Below are positions 25,099-37,092 of a stretch of 64,000 bases of DNA, piece by piece. A program made the translations under genes and the position numbers. A model generated the notes under the pieces. The model saw nothing but the letters and a program-made list of their open reading frames with translations, was not told where the DNA came from and made no database searches. Position 1 is the stretch's first letter. The number at the start of each line of letters is the position of its first letter. The stretch is from Bidens hawaiensis (lineage: Eukaryota; Streptophyta; Magnoliopsida; Asterales; Asteraceae): assembly GCA_021521415.1 (NCBI GenBank), contig JAIQDT010000299.1:930001-994000 (forward strand), given 5' to 3'.

Positions 25099-25666
25099 TG
25101 TTGGAACCCTAGATACTATGGAATAGATTCAGTATACACTCTTAGAATGACCAAGTTGACCTGTAATCCTTAGTGAACCAGTTGTGTTATGTGTATGAGG
25201 TTCAAGATAATCTTTTAAAGAGAACAGTGATCATGGTGATATATTATTAAAGTGAGCTTATTTGTTATTTTGTTTGGCCTTTACAAATGTCTTCCCTCTC
25301 CCATATATAGGAGAGGAGATTATATATTTTACAAGATGTACATATCAATTCTAACTTAGTAGTTCTTCTTTATTTGGTTCCTTTCCTCCACTGCCGAGTC
25401 TTCAACTTCTGGTCTTTTACCCATCATGCACTAGCTAGGTCCAAAGAGCATGCTTGCCTTGAGACTTTCATATGGGTCAAGAGAACAATACTCTTGGGAA
25501 GATCTCCTGACATGACTTTTCGTGGACCAAATATTTATACTTATCTTCCCTCTTGTTGGGCCTTCATGCTCTTCTCATGGGCTTTCTTTGTCAGAGCTTC
25601 AATAACCTTCTTCATCTATTTGGTTATGGGCCGCCTCGAAAGCCTGAATTCGAGGTAGGCTCTACA
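25099..25666 (-). repeat. 3' LTR of the Tat-like element
   Basis: 568 bp. Matches 30722-30797 joined to 41179-41666 throughout, including 'cttagaatgaccaagttgac', the 'cccatataNaggagaggag' block and the 'gcctgaatYcgaggtaggct' end. Confidence 0.88.
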
Positions 25667-27269
25667 AGTATGCTCAGTCCATTGTCCTCGTTATTTATGA
25701 CGAGTATAATGGACTTATATCAGCTCTCCGATGCCCTTTTAATTTGGCCCACATGACGCTTTCTTTATCCTCCGGAAGTGTCTGTTTATGTTTTTCTCTA
25801 TTGGCCCGATTATCGTGTTATCTTAAACGGCTCAACACTTCTCTATATATCTTCTAAAGTCATTTGCCCATCTTCGAACTTTCTTCACAAGGTTAGTGCC
25901 GATATCCTTTGTCGATCTCATCATCACCTCAACGGTGCTAAAGTGAGAATGCTATTGTTAGGCTCATTTCCAGGGTAGCCTCATCAAGTCTCCCCTGTCT
26001 ATTATCCTTATTATTTATGATAAGGGTAATGGACTAAACCCCTACCCGGCTCATACTTATCTTTCTTGGACTTAAATACCCAATCCCCCCTTTATCTTCT
26101 CAGCCCATCACTAAGCCCACACCTAAACCGACGACAGTTTTGAAAATGCTTCTCACACTTCCCCCAAGTTGTCATGATACCTTTCGAATCGCTTGCCTTT
26201 CTCTTAACCGCTTGCTCCTTTTTTACACTTTCAAATTTGCATTTCTCTCACCCTATCTCCTTCTTGTCTAGTTGGTTGGATGTTTGGTTAGAGTAATTAG
26301 TACTCCTCAAATATCTTGGTTTCTCCTGGGCTTACCTAAATGGACCTCTCATGGGACGGACCACATTTCCATAGCATGCTCCACAAGTCCACTAGTACTT
26401 AATCTTTTTGGTAAGGATAAAGGACTTAATGTAGTCCTGGCCTACCTTTCACATCCCAGATAGGTCCATCCTCTTTGTCTTTTAGGTCCATTCATTGAGC
26501 CAGTTTCGAACGAGGTCCTCTTTTGATACTTGGCTAGGGTAGATGATATTTAGTTCCCACGATCTTGACCCCATTCTCTTGATAGTTTAAATCTACCCTA
26601 ATAGAAATAGGCGATCCCTCTTCTATATAATAAAGGATGAGTGAGCCCTAACCCTAATGGGTTAACTCTATTTTGACTTATCAAATTTGGACCCAGTAAG
26701 ATTGAGATGGCGAAGTTAAGGGATAAGATAAGCATATCTAAACTCATCCTCATGCAATGGGCCCAGTATTGGAATTATCTCTTCAAGCCCCCTAGTCCCT
26801 TATGCTAATTATTTATGATTGGGATAAGGGACTTCACACCCAAGTTTCCTGAACTTAACCAAGGGAGGTTATTTTTTGCTTTTCAGGTAACTATGCTAGA
26901 TTTACATAATCTCTTTCTTCTTGTTGAATGACCCTGCAAAAGTTATTAATAGCCAATTAATAGGCTCTAATAATGGCCATGCTAATCCTTGGGACTTGCT
27001 TTACTAGTATTGGATACAAAGATGAGGATATAAATTATTTTCAATGCAATAATAAGCAATATATGTCAAATATTTACCAACCCTCCAACATTGATTTTGA
27101 TGATTGACCTCTATCTATATTTTTTTCATGTGGTAGCTTATCGGATAATATGGTTAAACCCTGCTAAAGATGTTATTGGATAATATGTTTTGGCCCGATG
27201 ATCGGTACTTTGACGTCGATCAAATTATAGGGATTTCACTTTATTTGTGGATGTATTGTCATGTTTTTA
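25667..27269 (-). other. 3' untranslated region of Tat-like element with recurrent hairpins
   Basis: No coding sequence. Related stem-loops recur: 25676-25715 (AGTCCATT to AATGGACT around TTATTTATGA), 25995-26036 (again around TTATTTATGA) and 26794-26834 (AGTCCCTTAT to ATAAGGGACT around an ATTTATGA loop), with a weaker one near 26390-26432. Confidence 0.65.
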
Positions 27270-27870
27270 TTTTATATGCGGATCCAAGCTCCTTAGTCGG
27301 ACCTTCCTTTCACTCATTGTGAAGGAGAATTGATATCATTTTCCCATTAGTGAGGACGTATATGTATGGGGTCCCATTTAGTGGGAAATATATAAGTCAT
27401 GAGCCTCCTATAAGGGGCATATCCCATTTGAGGGGATGTAAGTTCTGAGCCTTTTAGAAGGAGCTATTTTCCTCTAGGGAAATTATAGGTATTGAGCATT
27501 TTAGATAAGGTTATTTACCTCTATGGAAAACTATGAGTATTGAGCCTCCTGGAATGGGCTATTTTTCCGCTGGGGAAATTATAAGTATTGAGTCATATAA
27601 ATGGTGCTATTTTTGTATGTGGATCCAAGCCCCACAGTTGGGCTATCCTTTCACTCATTGTGAAGGAGAATTTATGTCATTATCACATCTGAAGGAATTA
27701 TAAGTATTATGCCTCTTAAAGAGGGCTTTATCCCATCAAGAGGAATTATAAGTATTATGCCTCTTAAAGAAGGCTTTATTTCATCTTTGGAAATTATAAG
27801 TATTGTGCCTCTTAAAGAGGGCTTATCCCATCTTGGGGAATGATAAGTAATGGTCGACCAATTATATTGG
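27270..27870. repeat. degenerate tandem repeats, about 55-60 bp
   Basis: Repeated 'ggaaattataagtattNNGCCT' followed by 'cttaaagagggctttatccc', most regular at 27680-27850. A larger repeat brings back 'cactcattgtgaaggagaat' at about 27312 and 27652. Confidence 0.75.
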
Positions 27871-28129
27871 TTAGTCATAAACATAAAGGCATAATAAGTT
27901 TTGATATGTGTTAGAAGTCTTCAAAATAATCACATTGTATAAGAATGCCTTTGTTTGTTCCATGATCACCTTGATCTCTTTTATCATGGCTATTTGAATA
28001 TTGAATCTCAAAAGTCTCAGGATCAATTCACTATGCAAGAATGCCTTCAAAACATGAGTGCACTAGGTGAGCCCTTTTTGTGATACGACAAGTCTGTCTT
28101 CCATAAGAAACTCTTGGAATGTTAGGATT

Positions 28130-29130
28130 GCTATAAGAGGTTTTTTCCTTCCATAGAGACTTTGTTATTCTTTAGAAGGGAACTCTTCTTCTTCAAAAGG
28201 AAACTCTTGAAATATGAGATGTTGTTGTAGAAGGCTCTTCTATCCCATGGAATGGATTTTTCAAATACCTCATTCACTGGAAGGGGATTATTCTTCTTTA
28301 GAGAAAAAAATCAAGAAAGGTCCTTTTCTTTTGGAGAAAACTCTTGCCCCAATGATCTTCCTTCTTCATGGAAGGAACCTTTAAGCACCTCATTCATTGG
28401 AAGGGAAATCTTCTTCTTTGGAGCAGATTCTTGCAATATGGCAAGTTGTAACATGGCTCACTATGCATTGAACAAAGTCATCGTTGCATCCCTATAATCT
28501 GTTGTGAAGGGCCTTGTCTTGGAAGGAGGTTTCATTCTTGGAAAGGGATTCGTTATAAATGGCTCGTCTTGGAAGGGGCGAAGGAATTTTTCATTAAGGA
28601 GCTTCGTTCTGGAGGATTGTTCAGTCGGTGGCTTCATTCTGAATATAGTGTTTAGTAGTGAGCTTCACTTTGAACAAACTGTTTAGCAAGGGTTTTCATT
28701 ATGTAGGAATTGTTAAGTAAGGGGGGCTTCATCCTTAAGGATTTTTTAAGTGGGGGGCTTCATTCTGAAGGATTTGTTTCATAGGGAGCTTCGCTTTGAA
28801 CAAACTATTTAGTAAGGGGGTTTCATTATAAAGGAATTGTTAAGTAGGGGGCTTCACTCTGAAGGAATTGTTAAGTAGGGAGCTTCGCTTTGAACAAACT
28901 GTTTAGTAAGGGGCTTTGTTCTAAAGGAATTGCTCAGTAAGGGGCTTTGTTCTGAAGAGATTGTTTAGTAAAGGACTTTTTTCTGAAGCTATTGTTCAGC
29001 AGGGGGCTTCATTATGAATGAATTATTTAGCAAGGAGCTTCATTCTAAAGGATTTGTTTAGTATGGAGCTTCGCTTTGAACAAACTGTTCAATTAGGGGC
29101 TTTGTTCTAAAGGTATTGTATAGAAATGGG
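28130..29130. repeat. degenerate short tandem repeats
   Basis: From about 28500 to 29130 the unit is roughly 'ggggcttcattctgaaggaa' followed by 'ttgtttagtaa', about 33-38 bp and very degenerate. From 28130 to 28500 there are related 'ggaactcttcttctt' words. Open frames here are repeat artefacts. Confidence 0.7.
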
Positions 29131-29695
29131 TTCCTTGGGAAGAGCCTCATATATAAAGCTTTTCATAATTTGTTGAGTACAAATAATTTTTAATGAAACA
29201 TGTGGGTAGGTAAGAATTGAGTCGAAAGATGAAAAATGGCATAGGTAGGTTAAATCACATCACCTATTAAAAGGCATACTTTTTTTTTTATCATTTTTAA
29301 GAAAGTGGACTTCCCATCAACCTTTTATTTTATTTTATTTTAATCAATTTTAGTAAATAATATGTAGTGTTAAGAAAGAGGATGAGCATGAGAAACAATG
29401 CTTTTGCCTTTTAATTTCCATTATAAAGCCTAGCATGTAGGTTAACAAATATTTTCTCTAAACCAAAGGTCCCTCGTACTTATAATTCACATTTTTCTTT
29501 CACTTATTTATTTTAATGTTTTTCTTTTCCCAAGAAATTTTATGTTCTCTATCCAAAATATAGACTACTTGTTTGTTTTCCTTTCCAAATTCCAACAAAA
29601 AATAGACAGAAAACCCATATTAACTCTAACTGAGTAGGGAGACATTATTTAATATCTTTTTTATCTTAATAGAAGTATTGATTTAGAAATAATAT

Positions 29696-29726
<31 letters not shown>

Positions 29727-30701
29727 AAAGGTGAAAGAACAACTCTAGCTTTTATTTGCCACTATCAAATAGTCATAGTCGAAGCTATATTTTTCTTTCT
29801 ACCCTATGATATGTAAGATTTGACTTGTCAATATCAAGTACAATGTGTAACTCTTTTATCTTCGTGATACCTGTATGTACCATCACCAAAATAGTTTTTT
29901 CTTTCTTTCTTTTCTTTCTCTCCTTTTTATTATTTTATTTATATATAGGAAACAATGTTGATGAAGTTTTATTTGCTTCATATTTTCCTTATATCATACT
30001 AATTCATAAAATTAGGTTTTGTTGTTTTGATGAAACTCCAAACTTTAATGGTGACATCCAGCAGCTCCTATAACCTACATAGCGTGTCAAGGTAATGCAA
30101 ACCCGATGAAGTACAGTTGGTGGGGCATTTCCATAGCCATAATAAAGAATCATTGAGAGATATTAGCAAGATGTTGTTGTTCCTTAGACAGGATCCACCT
30201 AGACGATTGATTGTTCTGGGCCGAATGGACTAAAACCTAAGTGGAAGGGACTCAAAACTGAGCTGAAAGAGCTTGAATCTGAACGGAAGAGGCTCAAAAC
30301 TAAACTTCTTTTAAGTCCCATGGAGTACGGAGTCGCCGTTTCGTAGATATTGATCGGGTTTTATCAGCTTCGGCAGCCGGTGACGACGACATCGGATTAA
30401 ACAGTTCAGCGGTATGCATCTTGTTAGTTGAAAGCAGTCGTAATGTGACTTTTCAAGACTTGCCGGAGAAGATTTTAAGATTCTTGAATTCTCAGAATAT
30501 TCTGGAGAATCGGAAAAAGATTCCGACGACGCACATAATGCCGGAGAATCTGAACTGGGTTGGTGTTTGTTTGCCATAATAGTGGATGAAGAGCCCCAAG
30601 AACTGTTTTCCGGTGAGACAATGGCGGTGCTGCCGGATTTGATGGAGGTTGCCGGCCATTCTTTAGAGGTTGTGGGTGTGAACCTTTTTTCCGGAGCTTA
30701 A
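29131..30701 (-). other. Tat-like element interior next to primer-binding site, no intact gene
   Basis: Includes a GAA microsatellite (29696-29727). Minus-strand open frames at 30577-30311 and 30774-30475 lie in a leader position, but neither shows a gag motif. One could be the degenerate start of a gag. Confidence 0.4.
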
Positions 30702-30720
30702 GGTCCCACGAATGGCGCCA
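30702..30720 (-). promoter_or_regulatory. primer-binding site, Athila/Tat type
   Basis: The minus strand reads TGGCGCCATTCGTGGGACC, beside the LTR end at 30722. It resembles the TGGCGCCGTTGCCGGGGA type complementary to tRNA-Asp, with several differences. Confidence 0.65.
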
Positions 30721-30721
30721 A

Positions 30722-30797
30722 TGGTTTAGATGATTCCATGGAACGGATTCAATATATACTCTTAGAATGACCAAGTTGACCCGTAATCCTTAGTGAA
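30722..30797 (-). repeat. 5' LTR of Tat-like element, piece next to primer-binding site
   Basis: Interrupted exactly at GTGAA (30793-30797), which is repeated at 41174-41178 on the other side of the inserted element. Confidence 0.85.
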
Positions 30798-33064
30798 TGT
30801 AAGACCCCAAATCCCGGGAATCCTACAGTTGGTAATCACATCCATAATTTCACAAAAATTTAAAAAAAACCAAGAATTCTTTGTATTTAAAACCAGTTCA
30901 GAGTAAATAACAGCGGAAAAGTTTAAGTATTAAAAATCCCAAAACACGGGTACAGGTGTCCAAAATCAATTGTAAATAAAATATTTGTTTTATTTGAATT
31001 CCTCGACCAGAAATGCCTTCAACCTTCCAAGTAGCATCCAGCACGTCCAAGCGGTAGCATCCATTTCTTAACCTGAAAGTCAATCTAACATACACACAAA
31101 GTCAGCTTGAGCTAAGTGAGTTCAAGTTTCATAAACAACATTCATTAAAAATTTAAATTCTATGAGTATGGAATGTAGGGGAAAATCATGAGTCCATAAA
31201 ATCATAAATAGTTTTTCTTAACCAAATCATAAGTAAATAAAACATTAAACATCTTTTCATGCAGCACGGGCCTCCTCACCCCGGGTCTTCCCCGAGTAAT
31301 ATACTTGACCCAGCCGCGGTTTAACAAAAACCGTTAAAATCATGCAACACGAGCCTCCTCACCCCGGGTCATCCCCAAGTAATATATTTGACTCGGTCGC
31401 GGTTTAACATACCAAGCACGTGATACGGGCCTCCTCACCCCGGGTCTTCCCCAAGTAATATGTTTAACCCGACCACGGTTTATAGAACGGTAGGCCTCCT
31501 CACCCCGGGTCCTCCCCAAGTAATATATTTGACCCAGCCGCATCATAAACATGCAACACGGGCCTCCTCACCCCGGGTCCTCCCCGAGTAATATATTTGA
31601 CCCGGTCACAATTTACCATCACATACAAATTCACATACACACATACAAACATCTAATTCAAACATTCAACCAAACAATATCATCACATTCAATCCATAAA
31701 TAATGGATAATATAGGAATTAATGCTAGGCCTAATAACAACCTCGAACCTAGACCACAAGTAATATGTATAACCATAAGGAATATACGACCATAACGAGT
31801 CTAAAATATCCTAAGGCTTAGAATATAATTCAAACAGAAATGCATAATCACGAATAAAGCCATGTAATACCATCCAAATAGTTTAAAACGATTAAAATTG
31901 GGTAAAATTTGTAATAGGGTGTGTATGCTAGCCCAAAACGTAAAAGGATTAAAAAGGGCATCATGAACTCACCTGAATCAATCGAACACCTGCAACGAGC
32001 TAGGAAATCCCTAAGTGTACAATCACAAGCGAGGGCCTGTAAATTATACACAACGCGTTACTAAACTAGACCGCAAGGACACACTTGCCTAATGGGCCGC
32101 TCAAGCCCAACAATTTGGCCCAAGGCCCTTGGCCCAAGGCCCAACCCAAACCCAATAACTTTACCTCAGCCCCTAAAACCTTTCAACTAACCAAATCCAC
32201 CCTACGATTATGGCCGGGGCTAACCATGACGCACAACTCATCCGTCGGTAATCAAATCGAGTCGAATACACGCGTAATAAATCTTAAAACCAATTGTCAA
32301 ACGAATCAGCCCCAAATGGACCAAATTCCCATCTTAACCTTTTCTTACATCATAATTATGTCACCCGAGTTGATAGGGTTGACGGTTCCTTTTTACAACT
32401 TTCAATTTAACATTTAAACGAAAATTCGCGCACCGCCGACTCGATTGACCAATCACCAACCAAAACAGCCCCAAGTATCAAAAATATAATTTTCCCACAG
32501 CCCTTAAACCCCCCCTAGGGATGTACAAACTGATTCGGTCGGTCATCCGATCGCTTAACGCATCAAACTCAACAATTGCCAATCCAACGCCCGATAAACC
32601 CTAGTTTTCGAACTAAAATCGATTGACCGACCTAAACACCTCCATTGGCCATGGAATTTTAGTATGATGTAAGTGACATACCTAGTAAGATTTTGGTGTA
32701 AAAACCCTAATCAAAACAGCCCCGGAATTCCTCAATTGGACAGCCACCATACAAGTCTACAACAAGTCGTTTAACGATCAATACGCGATGTATAAGGATG
32801 GTTTAAGGTGTAAAAGAGTAGAGGGGACATGGGACTAACCTAGAATTGGAGTTTTACGGCCTAATCACAGCTACAAAAAAGAAAAATCGGGGGTGCTTGG
32901 CTCTTGCTTTCAGCCAATCGCAGGTTTGGGGGGGGGGGGGGCTAGGGTTAGGATTTTGATTATAATATAAAATGTTACATTCTGGCCCTTCCACTTTATT
33001 AAGAGTTGAACTTGCACGAAAAGTTAAGCAAGATACGCTTACGGGGTGGAAATGAGCTCTCGGA
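30798..33064 (-). repeat. 3' LTR of the gag-only element, larger part
   Basis: Begins TGTAAGACCCC. Contains about five units of a 65-80 bp array with CCTCCTCACCCCGGGTC (31262-31610), a short GGCCCAA cluster near 32110-32150, a TATA and telo-box region near 32935-32985, and is cut at TCGGA (33060-33064). Confidence 0.88.
31262..31610. repeat. LTR tandem array, 65-80 bp unit
   Basis: Five units carrying GGGCCTCCTCACCCCGGGTC, then CCCCRAGTAATATATTTGAC and CGGTTTA. The same array in other copies lies at 33655-33930, 39245-39600 and 57100-57465, with different unit numbers. Confidence 0.88.
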
Positions 33065-34063
33065 TGTAAGTCCCCGAATCCCGGGAATCCTACAGTTGGT
33101 AATCACATCCACAAATTCACAAAAATTTAAAACCAAACGATTCTTTTTATTTAAAACAAGTTCAGAGTAAATAACAGCGGAAAAGTTTAAGTATTAAAAA
33201 TCCCAAAACACGGGTACAGGTGTCCAAAATCAATTGTAAATAAAATATTCGTTTTACTTGGAATCTTCATCTTATTAAAATCGTTTCAGAGTAGTAAACA
33301 GCGGAATAGATAACATCAAAATTCCCAAAACCAGGGAAAGTGCCCAAAAATCAAAAGTTAAATACTTATGGTAAAAAAATTAAAAGAAACAGTTTGCGTT
33401 ATTAATTCTTCGACTAGATGTGCCTTCAACCGTCCGAGTAGTCTCTAGCACGTCCAAGCGGAAATCTCTAATCCTCAACCTGAAAGTCAATCTAACATAC
33501 ACACAAAGTCAGCTTGAGCTGAGTGAGTTCAAGTTTTCATAAACAATAATTCATACTTTATTTCAAAGCTATAGTTATAAACAATAGAGAAGGTATAAAT
33601 AAAATAAATTATATATAATTCACCAATTAATACAATCATCGTCGAACACACGTACACGGGCCTCCCCACCCCGAGTCAAGACTCGAGTAATATATTTGAC
33701 CCGGACGTGGTAAGACCTAAGCATGTGACACGAGCCTCCCCACCACGAGTCAAACCCGAGTACTATATTTAACTCGGTCACAGCTTATACATCCAAGCAC
33801 GAGATACGGGCCTCCTCACCCCGGGTCTTCCCCAAGTAATATATTTGACCCGATCCCGGCTCATACATCTTACGTTATACGGGCCTCCTCACCCCGGGTC
33901 TTCCCCAAGTAATATATTTGACCCGATCACGGCTCAACATCATGGTCGAGCAAACGTACAACCCAAACACATAACATCAGTGCATGCAAACACAAAGTAG
34001 GCATACACAACATCAGTAGTCGAAACGACTACAACATCGCCAAATATAGGCCAAGCAATAATG

Positions 34064-34113
<50 letters not shown>

Positions 34114-34174
34114 TATATATATAACATCCCAAGGCCTACCATTGCTAGCAAGCCTATATAGATTCGTTTAAAAA

Positions 34175-34355
34175 CATTTCAAGAGTTTAAATATAAAAAC
34201 GAGATTATAAGACATTCCAAGAGTTTAAATATAAAAACGGGATTATAAAACATTCCAAGAGTTTAAATATAAAAACGAGATTATAAAACATTCCAAGAGT
34301 CTAAATATAAAACTGGATTATAAAACATTCCAAGAGTTTAAAATATAATACGGGA
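34175..34355. repeat. 39-bp tandem repeat, about 5 units
   Basis: The unit begins CATTCCAAGAGTTTAAATAT and continues AAAAACGAGATTATAAAA. Only in this LTR copy. Confidence 0.88.
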
Positions 34356-34432
34356 CACGAACAGTTAGGCCATCATCAACACTAAGTATTAGTACTTAAA
34401 CATCTATATACATCCATATAAATACCGTCCAA

Positions 34433-34590
34433 ATAATAACATCAGGGTCGAGCACACGTACAACCCAAACACATAACATCTCATCCAAGTAATAACATCA
34501 GGGTCGAGCACACGTACAATCCAAACACGTAACATCTCATCCAAGTAATAACATCAGGGTCGAGCACACGTACAACCCAACACGTAACAT
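34433..34590. repeat. 58-bp tandem repeat, about 3 units
   Basis: The unit contains AATAACATCAGGGTCGAGCA and CACGTACAACCCAAACAC. A single version occurs in related LTRs (for example near 6895 and 53685). Confidence 0.8.
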
Positions 34591-35018
34591 CAGTGCATGC
34601 AAACACAAATAGGTCTACTCATATTCAATTACTTCCAAGTCTACTAACATCCTCGAGTCTAGACCATCAATAATGTATGTAACCTTAAGGACACCAGACC
34701 ATGAACGAGTCTAAAATATCCTAAGGCATATAAAATAATTCAAATATAGCTTTCAAAATGCACCATCACGAGTGAGACCATGTAAAACTATTCAATTCAC
34801 TATAACGAGTAAAATCGTTTAAAATTGTATTTCGGTGTGTATGCTAGCCCAAAACGTAAAAGAGTAAAAAGGGCATCATGAACTCACCTGAATCAACCGA
34901 ACACCTGCAATGAGCTAGGAAATCCCTAAGTGCATAATCACAAGTAAGGGCTTGTAAATTATACACAACGCGTTACTAAACTAGACTGTAAGAACACTCT
35001 AGCCTAATGGGCCGTTCA

Positions 35019-35355
35019 AGCCCAACAACTTGGCCCAAGGCCCAACAACTTGGCCCAAGGCCCAAACACTTGGCCCAAGGCCCAATCACTTGGCCCAAGG
35101 CCCAACACTTTGGCCCAAAGCCCAACAACTTGGCCCAAGGCCCAACACTTTGGCCCAAGGCCCAACAACTTGGCCCAAGGCCGAAACACTTGGCCCAAGG
35201 CCCAATACTTTGGCCCAAAGCCCAACAACTTGGCCCAAGGCCCAACACTTTGGCCCAAGGCCCAACACTTGGGCCTTCAACTTGGCCCAAGGCCCAACAA
35301 CTTTGGCCCAAGGCCCAACACTTTGGCCCAAGGCCCAACAACTTGGCCTAAGGCC
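35019..35355. repeat. 20-bp GGCCCAA (site II) minisatellite, about 16 units
   Basis: The unit is close to TTGGCCCAAGGCCCAACAAC, giving two TGGGCC/GGCCCA words per unit. Related LTRs have only a few units (32110-32150, 40095-40170, 56485-56600). The unit has no stop codon in any frame, which explains the six overlapping open frames here; none is a gene. TGGGCC is the known site II motif bound by plant TCP proteins. Confidence 0.92.
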
Positions 35356-36809
35356 CAACGATAATCAAATCGGGTCGAATGCGCGCGAAATAAACCTTAT
35401 AACCATTTGTTAAATGAATCAGCCCCGAATGGACCAAATTCCATTTTAAATCTTTTCATTCATCAAGATTATGTCACCCGAGTTGATAGGGTTGACGGTT
35501 CCTTTTTACAACTCTTACTTTAACGTTTAAACGAAAATTCGCGCACCGCCGACTCGATTGACGAAGCACTAACCACAACAGCCGCGTGCATCAAAAATAT
35601 AATTTTCCCACAGCCCTTAAACCCCCCTAGGGCTGTACAAACTGATTCGGTCGGTCATCCGATCTTTTAACGCATCAAACTCAACAATTGCCAATCCTAC
35701 ACCCGATAAACCATAGTTTTCGAACTAAAATCGATTGACCGACCTAAACACCTCCAATGGCCATGAAATTTTAGTATGTTGTAAGTGACATACCTAAAAA
35801 TATGACGGAGTACGAACTTCAATTATAACAGCCCCGAAAGATGCGAGAAAGGGCAGCCACCGGTTAAGCCTAAACGAACTTATCGATCAATAACGAATAT
35901 AACATGCAGATTTTAGCATGCAAAGATGTATTTTATTACATAGGAAAACCATGGAATTAAATTATTAAATTTTTACCAGTGTTGCATAAATATCTTAAGT
36001 TTATAAAAATATTTTTATTATATTTTTCTAGTGGACACAAAAATCATAAAAATTCTTCCAACACAGAAAGGTATGTGCAGCAATTTCAGCTGCGCAACAA
36101 AATGGTTTTATTTTTATAAAATTCATTACCCAGCCAAATTAAACGATTCCAATTGGGTTTGGTTCCTAACTCAAAATATTAACTTCTAGAAGTGGAACCA
36201 ACCAATTTAGACTTGTCGAAAAAAGGTTATGATGTCGGGAAGACGGACCAGAATCCGTCGTCCCGCATCAGGTTTGACACTTGAATTACGTATTATACCT
36301 TTCTGGAAACTAGACTCAAAGTAGAACATCATGGAATCAAGAATCGATCAAAAACAGTGGATTAATATCGCGTTACAGACCCTACAATAAACGTATACGA
36401 ATCTGTCAGCAAGCTGTTATCATCAAAACTCAATCTTAACGACCAATAAGCGCGCCATAGATGAATTAGGGTGAAAAAGAGTTGTATACGTATAATACTG
36501 ACCTGGAATTGAAGTTTGGACAGCCGGACGGTGGCTGATTGCACGCAAAACGAGGTGGAAAGGGGGTGGGTTGCTGCTGCCGATCGGACATCACCATAGG
36601 GTTAGGGTTTTGGGTTTTTGATTATAATATAAAATGTTACGTTCTGGCCCTTCCAAGTTGAAAGTTGCGACACTCGAATGAAACTTAAGTAATTCAACTT
36701 ATGGGCTCGTCTAGGAGGCCCCCCGAAGATTCAAGACGAGTCCCGGATTCTAAACAAACATTTATAAACAATTGAGCCGATTAACGAAATTTACGGGCGT
36801 TACATCGGA

Positions 36810-36886
36810 AGAATTCCGGGTCAAGCCCGAAGGTGTTCGCAATCACTACAAGGCTAAATCTTTTATCGGAATTTACGGACGTTACA
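36810..36886 (-). repeat. 3' LTR of gag-only element, terminal piece
   Basis: Continues the LTR after the nested insertion and ends ACGGACGTTACA. Matches the end of the 5' LTR at 41098-41173. Confidence 0.85.
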
Positions 36887-36900
36887 AGTCTACCCTCCTT
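36887..36900 (-). promoter_or_regulatory. polypurine tract of gag-only element
   Basis: The minus strand reads AAGGAGGGTAGACT directly before the LTR start TGTAACGTCC. The preceding CGAGGACGAAT is typical of Tekay/Del elements. This fixes the element's orientation. Confidence 0.85.
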
Positions 36901-37092
36901 AGAATGGGATTCGTCCTCGAATCCTGCTACACAGGAACAAGCGCGGGTTGCGACAAATTTAAAACATCACATCCTACACAGAACGGGTATAAATAGTACC
37001 CCTACTAATGATTTCGTACTACCTCCTAGTCAAACGATTACACACGAAAGCATTCGATAAGAAAAGAAATATTCGGTACAACATTTTAACAA

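Larger units (their letters stand above)
33065..36804 (-). mobile_element. solo LTR nested in the gag-only element's 3' LTR; mosaic
   Basis: TSD TCGGA at 33060-33064 and 36805-36809. Starts TGTAAGTCCCC, ends ACGGGCGTTACA. At 3.74 kb it is much longer than its relatives (2.0-2.4 kb). The left 200 bp match the family of the surrounding element. From about 33260 the LTR re-enters the same functional segment using the sequence of the 58234-60623 family, so the terminal segment is present twice. Several minisatellites are expanded. Arms GTGAGTTCA near 34880 and TGAACTCAC near 33525, followed by the AGCTGA-type hairpin. Confidence 0.88.

Noticed and set aside
30311..30774. Overlapping minus-strand frames (88 and 99 codons) as a gene
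   Set aside because: No gag or other motif; they lie beside the Tat-like primer-binding site and partly run through the LTR and primer site itself.
34976..35413. Six overlapping open frames encoding GPRPNTLAQ/WPKAQ-type repeats
   Set aside because: A 20-bp stop-free minisatellite is open in every frame on both strands; no start context, domain or conservation.
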